From contig NZ_CP011803.1 in NCBI RefSeq assembly GCF_001038625.1, positions 5,332,001 through 5,396,000 of the forward strand: DNA of 64,000 nt, read 5' to 3'. The notes beneath the pieces are model-generated. The model had not been told where the DNA came from, ran no database searches, and worked only from the letters and a program-made list of their open reading frames with translations. Below, in pieces: positions 50,287-58,493 of this stretch. Made by a program: the position numbers and the translations under genes. Every line of letters begins with the position of its first letter. The first letter of the stretch is position 1. This stretch comes from Clostridium carboxidivorans P7. Lineage in GTDB: Bacteria; Bacillota; Clostridia; Clostridiales; Clostridiaceae.

Positions 50287-51533
50287 GTTAATGTATTATA
50301 ATTTAAAATTTTAAGTGAAAGTTCTAATTTGAATATATCATAATTGTTACCTAACGATGTATTAAGTACACTTTGGATTTTATTAAAACGGTAAAAGAAT
50401 GTACTTCTATGTATATTTAGTTGGATAGATGTATCATTTGCATTTCTATTATTTTCTATATAGGTTTTTAGAGTTTTAAATAAATCTGTTTTATTTTGAT
50501 CATCAAATTTAATGAGTTTTTTAATCCAAGGATGAACTAAAGTTAATAAATTTATTTTATAAAAATCATTGGTTGTACCCATAGACATATTAAATAAATA
50601 GTACTCTATATAATCTTCAAAATAATTTATAGTATTATCTATTTTCATACATGATGATAACTCTAAAGCGTATATAGATTGATAAAAAAAATCTTGTATA
50701 TCTAATAAATTTTCGAAAACCATACTAATACCACAACGCAAATTGTTTAATTTCAAAAATTCTAAAAGAGTTTGTTTAAGAGAATCATTAATAACATCTT
50801 TATGTTCATTACTTATAAGGAAAATAATCCTATCTTTATAATATGTTGAAATACAATTTCCTAATATAGTTTTAATTTTCTTTATTAATTCCTTTAATCC
50901 GAAATTATGTCTATAATCCTTATATTTTTGTTTAAAGGGTATTGAAAGTATAATGAAGTTTTCATATAAATTAAAATTTATATATTGTAATCGTTCTGTT
51001 ATGTATTCAACATTATCTATTCTATTTATTAATAAATCTGTTAAATAATATTCTTCATCCAATCCAGAATTACTAATAAACAAATTTTCTTTCTGAAGTT
51101 GAATGGAAAGTACCTTAGATAGTACATTTGTCAATTCTAAATCTTCTGCATTGAATTTCCTTTTGCTTTGTAAAACAGATATGTATCCAACGGTAATATT
51201 ATTAATTCTGATAGAACAAAAAATTAAAATCTCATCAGAATTATGAAAAAATGCATTATCTGAATTATAGATGTTATCAATACATTTATTTTTTTGCATT
51301 AATTGAACAATATCTAGCAAAAGGTAACTTTCTCCGTTATGAGTTTCTATACTTGAATTATCAAGTTTGGCCAGGTTTGAACGGGCTATAATGCGATAAC
51401 TGGTATCTAAAATAAAAATAGGATTACCTAAAAAATTTTCACCTATGTTAAGAATTCCGTCTATACTATTTTCAGTAAATAAACTATTGTATAGTTCGTA
51501 TTTTTTTTTATATAAATCATTTTTTTTCTGCAT
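50265..51533 (-). CDS. PucR-family transcriptional regulator
   Basis: The 422-residue protein has an N-terminal GAF/PucR-type sensing region (about 20-150), a GGDEF-like middle (about 175-290) and the C-terminal PucR HTH_30 (about 355-410: FKTLKTYIENNRNANDTSIQ, LNIHRSTFFYRFNKIQSVL). Such regulators control purine, amino-acid or sugar-acid use. It is convergent with the MFS-M20 genes and divergent from the FMN reductase gene at 51760, its most likely target. Confidence 0.85.
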   Translation of the reverse strand: MQKKNDLYKKKYELYNSLFTENSIDGILNIGENFLGNPIFILDTSYRIIARSNLAKLDNSSIETHNGESYLLLDIVQLMQKNKCIDNIYNSDNAFFHNSDEILIFCSIRINNITVGYISVLQSKRKFNAEDLELTNVLSKVLSIQLQKENLFISNSGLDEEYYLTDLLINRIDNVEYITERLQYINFNLYENFIILSIPFKQKYKDYRHNFGLKELIKKIKTILGNCISTYYKDRIIFLISNEHKDVINDSLKQTLLEFLKLNNLRCGISMVFENLLDIQDFFYQSIYALELSSCMKIDNTINYFEDYIEYYLFNMSMGTTNDFYKINLLTLVHPWIKKLIKFDDQNKTDLFKTLKTYIENNRNANDTSIQLNIHRSTFFYRFNKIQSVLNTSLGNNYDIFKLELSLKILNYNTLTKIHNSL

Positions 51534-51759
51534 AAGTTTCTCCTTATTTTATTACAATTAGAAAAATGTCTAACTAGTAAGCAATTTAAAGCATTATTTT
51601 AAGACTTATTTTGGATGAATTCCACTTCTTCACATGTTAATATTATAGCAAATGATTTGATTTTGTAAGTGGAAATTCATATCTTATAAAAAACAAAACA
51701 TAAAATTATAAAACATTTTAAGAAAAATATTAAGATTGTTAAAAGGAGATTATTATATT

Positions 51760-52710
51760 ATGGCTTTTACAGTATTAGGTATTACTGCAGGAAGAAAGGA
51801 TTCAAATTCTGAAATTCTATTAAAGGAAGCATTATTAGCCTGTCAAGAACAAGGTGCAGAAGTTAAAATGATCAATTTAAGAGATTACAACATTATGGAA
51901 TGTTCAGGATGTACAGCTTGTACACATGGTATGAGTAGTGGAAAAAATGTTGGGTGTACATTAAGCAAAAAAGATGATAAGCAGGCGATCATGGATGTTA
52001 TGTTAAATGTAGATGCTATAATTGCATCAGCACCAACATATGATTTAATGCCAACAGCAACATTTTCAAAATTTATGCATAGAAATCTTGCATATGAATC
52101 AGCATTTTTAGAATCAATTGGAGCAATCGAACATAGAGATAGAGTTGCAGGGTTAATTGCAGTTGGAGGATCTACTCGTTCATGGCAATCAATGGCTTTA
52201 GAAAGTATGCAAGCTACATGTTTTACAAATGACTTTAAAGTAGTAGATATGTATTTAGCAACAAGAGTACCAGCACCAAAACAATGTTTATTACATGATG
52301 ATATGATTGAACGTGCTCATAAGATGGGTGAAAATATCATGAAATCATTAAACACAAAAGTATCAGAAAGAGGCTGGCTTGGTGATGAAGGTATGGGATG
52401 GTGTCCAAATTGTCATTCAAACGCACTAATTTTAGGGGAACCACAATGGGATGGATTATATTTCCCAGTTGAATGTCAAGTTTGTGGTGCAGGTGGAAAT
52501 TTAGAAAAGACAGAAGAAGGTAAGTGGAAGTTTGTAATTCAAGAAGATGGATTAAGTCGTGACCGTACAGATACTGAAGGAAGAAAAGAACATGTAAAGG
52601 AAATTATTCATACGCAAGGTGGTTTCTATACAGAAGAAAATCTAACAAGAGTTAAGGAAAAGTTTGCTAAATATAAGAATTTAAAATTCCCTACAATTGA
52701 AATAAATTAA
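51760..52710 (+). CDS. NADPH-dependent FMN reductase/flavodoxin-fold protein with zinc ribbon
   Basis: The 316-residue protein has an N-terminal flavodoxin-like fold (about 1-190: LGITAGRKDSNSEILLKEAL, CSGCTACTHG, SAPTYDLMPTATFSKFMHR). A C-terminal extension has a four-cysteine ribbon, CPNCHSNAL (about 213) and CQVCGAGG (about 237). The cysteine pair CSGCTAC is typical of iron-sulfur flavoproteins. The chosen ATG has AAAGGAG upstream. The composition is more codon-regular than neighbours. The function is probably reduction of a small organic molecule with FMN; the substrate is unknown. Confidence 0.85.
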   Translation: MAFTVLGITAGRKDSNSEILLKEALLACQEQGAEVKMINLRDYNIMECSGCTACTHGMSSGKNVGCTLSKKDDKQAIMDVMLNVDAIIASAPTYDLMPTATFSKFMHRNLAYESAFLESIGAIEHRDRVAGLIAVGGSTRSWQSMALESMQATCFTNDFKVVDMYLATRVPAPKQCLLHDDMIERAHKMGENIMKSLNTKVSERGWLGDEGMGWCPNCHSNALILGEPQWDGLYFPVECQVCGAGGNLEKTEEGKWKFVIQEDGLSRDRTDTEGRKEHVKEIIHTQGGFYTEENLTRVKEKFAKYKNLKFPTIEIN

Positions 52711-52756
52711 GAATATATATGAACTTTTAATCTAAAATAATAAGTTTTTAAACCGA

Positions 52757-52812
52757 ATCAAGTGATTCTTAGACTCAGGTGGATTTTAAAGGTCGCACCT
52801 CGCCTCCACCAT
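52757..52812. repeat. Intergenic repeat B, copy 2
   Basis: AGTGATTCTTAGACTCAGG, then TGGATTTTAAAGGTCGCACC and TCGCCTCCACCAT. GGTGGA and TCCACC can pair. The first part matches 205-228; the second part matches 44690-44720 and 50212-50225. Confidence 0.6.
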
Positions 52813-52815
52813 TAA

Positions 52816-52858
52816 AACTCACGAAAATCATAAATTGGTTTTTGTGGGTTTGTTTTTA
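52816..52858 (+). terminator. Terminator-like hairpin
   Basis: AACTCACGAAAATCA and TGGTTTTTGTGGGTT pair with several wobbles and are followed by TGTTTTT. It may end the FMN reductase transcript. Confidence 0.6.
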
Positions 52859-52938
52859 TGTATAAATAATAAATTATATAATATTCATATATAGTACTTA
52901 AAATGTTATAATAATAAAATACATAAAAGGAGGAAATT

Positions 52939-53658
52939 ATGCTTAAACATAAAAAAGAAGGTCTTGAAGTCATAAAATTTAGCCTACATATATTGGCATT
53001 TATATTATTTGCAATGGGAGCTGTTGCATTAATACTTGGAATGCTGCATTTACCAAATATTATACCAAAATTTTTCCCGGAAAGCAGACTAGGACATGCT
53101 TATTCAGTGTTATATCCTACATACTTGTGTTTAGAAATTTTAATAGTAGGAGGAATATTGATTTCCTTATTACTTGGAGTAGTTAACTTTATTTGGTGGA
53201 AGAAAGTGATCAAGTTGATACCAGGTTCTAAATTGATGTTTGCTAAGTTGGCTGTTGTGACCTTTATAGTTCCCAATATAATTATATTTCCTATGATACT
53301 TTCAAATGATGTACAGGAGCCCTTTAATAACATTAGAGCAGATATGAAAAATTATAAATCAGGTAATGTAAAGACATATTATGGACCATTAAAGCCAGCA
53401 ATAAAAGAAATTATGCAGGGACCATATTATAGTGAAAAGCAGTATGATAACTACTTTACGCAAAGGTGGAAGATTAAAGAAGAAGATTCAAAAAGTCCTT
53501 CTTGGATTAGAAGTTCCTTGGGAATTGTAAATGAATTTAATCCTAAAGAAGGTGAAGAGTATAAGGTAACCTATTTACCAGAAACATTAATTATTTGTGA
53601 TATACAACCTATTGATAAGGGGAATGCTAATAAGAAGTCTATGGATCTTCAAAAATAG
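52939..53658 (+). CDS. Hypothetical membrane protein
   Basis: The 239-residue protein has three membrane helices (about 15-37, 60-82, 95-117) followed by a soluble domain of about 115 residues containing NYKSGNVKTYYGPLKPAIKE and VTYLPETLIICDIQPI. AAAGGAGG precedes the ATG. I do not recognise the family. The soluble part would face outside or inside depending on topology. Repeat R10 lies about 50 nt after the stop. Confidence 0.75.
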   Translation: MLKHKKEGLEVIKFSLHILAFILFAMGAVALILGMLHLPNIIPKFFPESRLGHAYSVLYPTYLCLEILIVGGILISLLLGVVNFIWWKKVIKLIPGSKLMFAKLAVVTFIVPNIIIFPMILSNDVQEPFNNIRADMKNYKSGNVKTYYGPLKPAIKEIMQGPYYSEKQYDNYFTQRWKIKEEDSKSPSWIRSSLGIVNEFNPKEGEEYKVTYLPETLIICDIQPIDKGNANKKSMDLQK

Positions 53659-53706
53659 CAAATTTGCTGCACTCATAAGTATCTCCGGGGGATGCAAACA
53701 AATTGT

Positions 53707-53780
53707 TAGCAACAAAAACTGTTCCAGTTTTTGTAACGACACCATGGGTGGTTGCGAAAACTGAAAGGTTGAGCTTGCTA
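53707..53780 (+). repeat. Cloverleaf repeat, mixed A/B (copy R10)
   Basis: The first hairpin is of type B (AAACTG-TTC-CAGTTT), while the rest is type A (GTAACGACACCATGGGTGG, ACTGAAAGGTTGAGCTTGCTA). The copy is therefore a recombinant of the two sub-families. TAGCAA/TTGCTA ends are intact. Confidence 0.85.
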
Positions 53781-53791
53781 AAAATATCGCA

Positions 53792-54529
53792 TTATTTATA
53801 CATATTTAAAATCTCCTCCAGCTTACATTCCATTTCTACCTTATACTGATTATCTTCATTACTCCAAGGTATATTTCTAGACTTTTGCAAATTTATCAAA
53901 GTCCTTAATAATTCTTTATTTATATTTTCTATTCTATCAAATTCTTTACTTATTTCTTTTTCTAAAAATCTTGAATCAACTTGGCCATTATCTACAGATC
54001 TAATAAGTTTATAAATATATTCTCTATTAGCCTTTATACTTACTTCTGGCTCAATTAATGATTTTTCAATTGATGATTCTTCAAGATTGTCTGTAACTTT
54101 TTCTGTATTATTAATATCTATCCCATATAAATTAGTAAGTTGATTCATTTTTTCTCTGTATTCAATTATACATTTTTTTACATGTTCCTGGCTCATTTTA
54201 CCAAGACTTCTTATTGCATAAATATCTTCTTCACTTAATGCTAAAAGCTTATCTATACTTTTAATATTTTTATAAACTAAAGCCTTAATACTTCTAGTAT
54301 CAAACTTTAATAGCTTACATAAATCATATAACTTCGTTTCTTCATTTATTTTATTTTTAGCTTTTAAAGTTTCCATCTCATTGCAGTAAGCCTCAATTTT
54401 TTTATGCTTTTTAATTATGCGACTAATTGTTGAATAATATATATTATATTCTTTAGCTAATTCTCTACATGTTTTACCTTCCTTAGCTTTATGTACAATT
54501 TCTAAATTTCGTGTATAAAGATTAGGCAT
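53792..54529 (-). CDS. HTH protein with RNA-polymerase alpha-CTD-like domain
   Basis: The 245-residue protein has a resolvase/Hin-like helix-turn-helix at residues 8-42 (KAKEGKTCRELAKEYNIYYS, TISRIIKKH). Residues 66-128 resemble the C-terminal domain of RNA polymerase alpha: KFDTRSIKALVYKNIKSIDK, then LLALSEEDIYAIRSLGKMSQ, as in RpoA's VRSxNxLK...DLxxxxEEDLxxIRNLGKKSxEEI. The tail (150-245) is charged and probably helical. The start overlaps a frameshifted upstream frame by 28 nt. It is likely a DNA-binding regulator or phage-type protein; the combination is unusual. Confidence 0.72.
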   Translation of the reverse strand: MPNLYTRNLEIVHKAKEGKTCRELAKEYNIYYSTISRIIKKHKKIEAYCNEMETLKAKNKINEETKLYDLCKLLKFDTRSIKALVYKNIKSIDKLLALSEEDIYAIRSLGKMSQEHVKKCIIEYREKMNQLTNLYGIDINNTEKVTDNLEESSIEKSLIEPEVSIKANREYIYKLIRSVDNGQVDSRFLEKEISKEFDRIENINKELLRTLINLQKSRNIPWSNEDNQYKVEMECKLEEILNMYK

Positions 54530-54795
54530 ATTAATCCTCCAGCTGCTTTAGTTAAATTTTTCATAGTTTTATCTATAACATCCCTATCAAAACATTTTTT
54601 TTGGTAATTTTTGATATATTCTCTATCTAAATTATATCTATGTAAAATTTACACCATTTTGCTTGTTCTTTGCAAGTCAATTTACAATTTCCATGTCTTA
54701 TGCAATGTAAATCAGGATTCTTGATATATATGCCATAAATATTATGGATATGATTCCGATAATGTAAAAAAGTAGATATCATATCAGATATAGTT
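54502..54795 (-). pseudogene. Frameshifted gene upstream of the HTH/alpha-CTD gene
   Basis: One minus-strand frame encodes CIRHGNCKLTCKEQAKWCKF plus YIDI. Near 54640 the reading continues in another frame as YNLDREYIKNYQKKCFDRDV and TMKNLTKAAGGL, ending inside the downstream HTH gene. The two halves look like one protein with several cysteines and a frameshift. Its 5' end is cut by cloverleaf repeat R11 at 54808. The family is not recognised. Confidence 0.45.
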
Positions 54796-54807
54796 GAAGC
54801 TCCAAAG

Positions 54808-54879
54808 TAGCAAAACAAATTGTTAAAAATTTGTTAACACCCCCCAGGGGTCATTGTGAAGCCTTGGCTGAGCTTGCTA
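54808..54879 (+). repeat. Cloverleaf repeat, type C (copy R11)
   Basis: TAGCAAAAC, AAATTGTTAAAAATTT hairpin, CACCCCCCAGGGGTCATTGTG stem, AGCC-TT-GGCT hairpin, CTTGCTA. It lies between the truncated minus-strand frame and the transglutaminase gene. The rest of the gap (54880-55064) is AT-rich with an ATAACT/AGTTAT hairpin just before the next gene. Confidence 0.8.
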
Positions 54880-55064
54880 TTAATTAAAAATATTTATCCT
54901 CTAAATGATGAGTTTATAGAACGTTTATTCTGCAATGTTGTTTTATTGGCAATTATGTAATTATTTAACGTTATTTGACGAATTTTGTTGTATTTTTCCT
55001 TGATTTTCTGTATCATAGAAATAACTATCAAAGGCAGTTATGATTTTAGGGGGGATTATTATTT

Positions 55065-57185
55065 ATGAAAAAGACGCTAATGGTTTTAATGATTACAGCA
55101 GCAATTTCTATGAGTTCCACTGTTGCTTTTGCAGCAGACACATCAACTAAGGTTACACTTGATAGTAGAGCCAATTTTTCAGTAACTTTACAATCAAATT
55201 CTTTAGTGTTCAATAATGAACCGACAGACAGAGTATATGATAGTATTAGTCTTGATATATGTAATACTACAGGTACTGTGGTTCGTAGTATTACTTATAA
55301 CAGAGGACAGGGTAATGGGGCTACTATGAAGATAGCAGGTATTCCCGATGGTTCTTACGCAGTTAGAATTGGTTATGTAAATAAATATTTCGGCATATAT
55401 CCTGATAAGTATGCTTATACTCTTGAAGTAAAAAGTGGAGTTGGAACTTTTAAAGGAAATACTTGGTATGCTAACAACTTACTAAGGACAGCGAATGAAA
55501 GAACAGACGCTTACGCACTTTCCTCTTATATAGGTCATTCACAAGCAGCAGATGTTACACAAGCTAACCTTATAACAGCAGGTATTACCGATGATTATGC
55601 TAAGGTCAAGGCCATACATGACTGGGTTGCGAATAATATGTATTACGATTATTCTGACCGAACAACCGTTTTTGCTGATAAGGTTGCAGCTAGTGCAAAA
55701 CTTTACCCCGGTGGACCTTTGAAAAGAGGTAATTGTGAAGTTTACGCAGGAGTAACTACTGAGCTTATGCGAGCTGCAGGTTTTCCATCTAAGACTGTTA
55801 GTGGAAACATAAGGGGAAATGATAATGGTCACGCATGGAATGAAACCTATGTTGATGGTAGATGGGTATTTGTGGATACTACCTTTGACAGCAATAATGT
55901 CGTAGTAGATGGAAAATTTTCAAAACAAATGAAATGTAGACAAACTTACTTTGATATACCTATGGCTGTGTGGTCCTTAACACACGAAATTGGAGGAAAT
56001 GTTGTGAATACCCAAGACGCTGCAGCGTGGAATGGGAATATAAAATTTATAGACTCACACCACTATGGTAAAGTGCTTAAAGAAGTGCCGTGCACTGCTG
56101 TTAATGCTTTACTAACTGAAACCTACGGTTTTAAGGCTGAGGATTTGTATAGTGACCGTGCTTTGGCAAAACATTGGGACTTTGCCAAAGATACATTAGA
56201 TGATACTAAGGGGTACGTTTATGTAAAGGTATCTGAAACAGGTGCTGCACCTGTTGATACTCCTACGCCTACTCCTGTTACTACTCCAATTAAGGCAAGC
56301 AACGCAGTGAGATTAGCAGGAGCAGATAGGTACAAGACAGCTGTGGCTATAAGCCAAAGTGGTTGGACTCAATCAGATAATGTAATACTGGTTGATGGAA
56401 ACAATTATCCTGACGCATTAGTTGGAGGAAGCTATGCCTACTTAAAAAATGCACCTGTACTAATAACACAGTCAGATAAACTTAACAGTGACATTAGTGC
56501 TGAAATAGCAAGACTTGGAGCAAAGAATATTTATATACTAGGAAATACAACATCTGTATCCCAAAACATTCAAAATGAATTAAGTAAAAAATATAATGTA
56601 TCAAGAATATGTGGAACAGATGTATTCGATACAGCCGTAAAAGTTGGTGAAGAACTTAGAAATACAAAGATATTTGATACAGTAGCAATATCTTCACAAA
56701 ATGGATTTGCAGACGCATTAGCAATAGCACCATTCTCAGCAAGGAACACTATGCCGTTATTATTCTCAGGTAAGGATAGCCTAAGACCTGACACATTACA
56801 AGCTTTAAAAGATTGGAATATAAAGAACGTAGTAATTGTAGGCGGTACAGGAGTAGTGTCAAGTAAAGTTGAAGATAACATAAAGAGTATGGGAATTAAT
56901 GTTACTCGTTTAGCTGGACAAGATAGGTATGCTACAGCTCTTGAAATAATAAAACACTTTGCACCAAGTGAAGGCTACAAGAGTATCTCAATATGTTCAG
57001 GAGAAAACTTCCCAGACGCTTTAACAGGAGCAATGTTGGCGGCTAAAAACAATACACCTTTAGTTCTTGTAAGTAAAGATAGTGTTAATGACGCTATGGC
57101 ACAGTATATAAACAAGAATATATTGGAGAAGTCTTATATTTTTGGTGGGACAGGAGCTGTGTCAGATAAGATTATAGGTAAATAA
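55065..57185 (+). CDS. Secreted transglutaminase-like protein with three CWB2 repeats
   Basis: The 706-residue precursor has a signal peptide (1-24, ending FAADTS). An N-terminal beta domain (25-130) precedes a transglutaminase-like core (about 180-285). The catalytic triad Cys-His-Asp appears in KRGNCEVYAGVTTELMRAAG, NGHAWNETYVDG and VFVDTTFDS. After a Pro/Thr linker (about 395-405) come three CWB2 repeats (about 410-706; RLAGADRYKTA, NYPDALVGGSYA, IVGGTGVVS). It is probably a cysteine protease or cross-linker displayed on the cell wall. GGGGG precedes the ATG. It is followed 51 nt later by a BspA-type lipoprotein. Confidence 0.92.
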   Translation: MKKTLMVLMITAAISMSSTVAFAADTSTKVTLDSRANFSVTLQSNSLVFNNEPTDRVYDSISLDICNTTGTVVRSITYNRGQGNGATMKIAGIPDGSYAVRIGYVNKYFGIYPDKYAYTLEVKSGVGTFKGNTWYANNLLRTANERTDAYALSSYIGHSQAADVTQANLITAGITDDYAKVKAIHDWVANNMYYDYSDRTTVFADKVAASAKLYPGGPLKRGNCEVYAGVTTELMRAAGFPSKTVSGNIRGNDNGHAWNETYVDGRWVFVDTTFDSNNVVVDGKFSKQMKCRQTYFDIPMAVWSLTHEIGGNVVNTQDAAAWNGNIKFIDSHHYGKVLKEVPCTAVNALLTETYGFKAEDLYSDRALAKHWDFAKDTLDDTKGYVYVKVSETGAAPVDTPTPTPVTTPIKASNAVRLAGADRYKTAVAISQSGWTQSDNVILVDGNNYPDALVGGSYAYLKNAPVLITQSDKLNSDISAEIARLGAKNIYILGNTTSVSQNIQNELSKKYNVSRICGTDVFDTAVKVGEELRNTKIFDTVAISSQNGFADALAIAPFSARNTMPLLFSGKDSLRPDTLQALKDWNIKNVVIVGGTGVVSSKVEDNIKSMGINVTRLAGQDRYATALEIIKHFAPSEGYKSISICSGENFPDALTGAMLAAKNNTPLVLVSKDSVNDAMAQYINKNILEKSYIFGGTGAVSDKIIGK

Positions 57186-57236
57186 AAATAAAGATGTTTA
57201 AATAATAAAACATAAAAAGTGAGGGATTACCAGAAG

Positions 57237-58124
57237 ATGCAAAATAAATTTAAAAAGAACTATGTAAAAATTCTAGGTGTATTATTTACCTGTACGATTT
57301 TGTTATCTGCGTGTGGGAATAAGGGCGATAGCAGCGTAGAAAATTCAACCAAAGAAGTATCAAGCAGTAATCAAAAAGTCAATTCTGAGTCAACTAACTG
57401 GGATAAAATCCCTGATACAGACTTTGTTTATGAATATGACTCGAAATTACATGGTGTAGTTATTAAAGGGTATAAAGGAAGGTCTAGTAAAGTTCGTTTT
57501 CCAGATACAATTAATGGAGACCCTGTGGTGCAAATAGGTTATAATGATACGCTCAATTCAGGTGGATTAGAAGCTGTATATATTCCTAATAGTGTAACGA
57601 GCATAGGTAATGGTGCTTTCAAGGATGCCACTAAGTTGGGTAGTATAACTATACCTAAAAGTGTGACTAGAATAGGTATAGCTGCTTTCAAAGGTTGTAC
57701 TGCTTTGACCAATGTGACCATTCCGGATAGCGTGACAAGCATAAACTCTCAGGCATTTGCTAATTGCGAAAAGCTGGCGAATATTAAATTTCCAGACAAT
57801 ATAGATAAAGTAGATATAGTTGCTGATGCTTTTGATTATACATACTGGTATAACCGTAAACCTGACGGATTTGTTTGTATCGGAAATACATTATTGGGAT
57901 ACAAAGGAGAAAATCCAACAAATATTACAATCCCTGACAGTGTGGCTAAAATAAGTGAGTATGCCTTTATGAGTAGTCGTAGTAGTTTGAGGAGCGTAAC
58001 AATACCAAATAGCGTAACGAAAATAGATAAAAATGCGTTCCTAAATTGTAGTTTAGACGAAGCATCAAAAAATCGTATACGACAAATTAATCCTAAGGCA
58101 CGATTTGATACATCAGATAACTAA
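57237..58124 (+). CDS. BspA-type leucine-rich-repeat lipoprotein
   Basis: The 295-residue precursor has a lipobox LLSACGNKG, predicting a lipid anchor. A Ser/Asn-rich linker follows, then LRR_5 (BspA/TpLRR) repeats from about residue 105 on, with units such as YIPNSVTSIGNGAFKDAT, ITIPKSVTRIGIAAFKGC and VTIPDSVTSINSQAFANC. ATG 57237 is preceded by GAGGG at 11 nt. Such proteins bind proteins or surfaces. A terminator follows at 58183. Confidence 0.9.
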   Translation: MQNKFKKNYVKILGVLFTCTILLSACGNKGDSSVENSTKEVSSSNQKVNSESTNWDKIPDTDFVYEYDSKLHGVVIKGYKGRSSKVRFPDTINGDPVVQIGYNDTLNSGGLEAVYIPNSVTSIGNGAFKDATKLGSITIPKSVTRIGIAAFKGCTALTNVTIPDSVTSINSQAFANCEKLANIKFPDNIDKVDIVADAFDYTYWYNRKPDGFVCIGNTLLGYKGENPTNITIPDSVAKISEYAFMSSRSSLRSVTIPNSVTKIDKNAFLNCSLDEASKNRIRQINPKARFDTSDN

Positions 58125-58182
58125 GCTAGGAGTAACAGTTACACTCTTTATAAGCGATTAAAATATAGTTTGATACAGAAAG

Positions 58183-58220
58183 CCTCAGAGAGTTTAAAAA
58201 CATCTCTGAGGGTTTTTTAT
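58183..58220 (+). terminator. Terminator after BspA-type lipoprotein
   Basis: CCTCAGAGA and TCTCTGAGG arms run into GTTTTTT. The following gap to 58493 holds only the repeat fragment at 58341. Confidence 0.88.
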
Positions 58221-58340
58221 GCGTTTTTAGGTGTATTTTATGCAGGATAGATTAAACCATGAAGAAACAATCCGTGAACGATTTTGTGTCGTTTAGCGAA
58301 CTTTTTTATTACTTTCAGAGGATTTCTAAGAATTGATAAA

Positions 58341-58362
58341 CAGGCCTTGGCTGATCTTGCTA
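58341..58362 (+). repeat. Cloverleaf repeat fragment, type C 3' end (R18)
   Basis: CAGGCCTTGGCTGATCTTGC followed by TA matches the last hairpin and closing arm of type C copies. Confidence 0.5.
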
Positions 58363-58493
58363 CTATGATATAAAAATTAAGTATGTATTTTGACTAATAA
58401 ATTCATATTAATTGCTATTTCGAGTTATAAAGAAGGATTATTTGATGAGTTATAGAATATTTTATTTAATTAAAGTTAACGGAGGTGTTGAAT

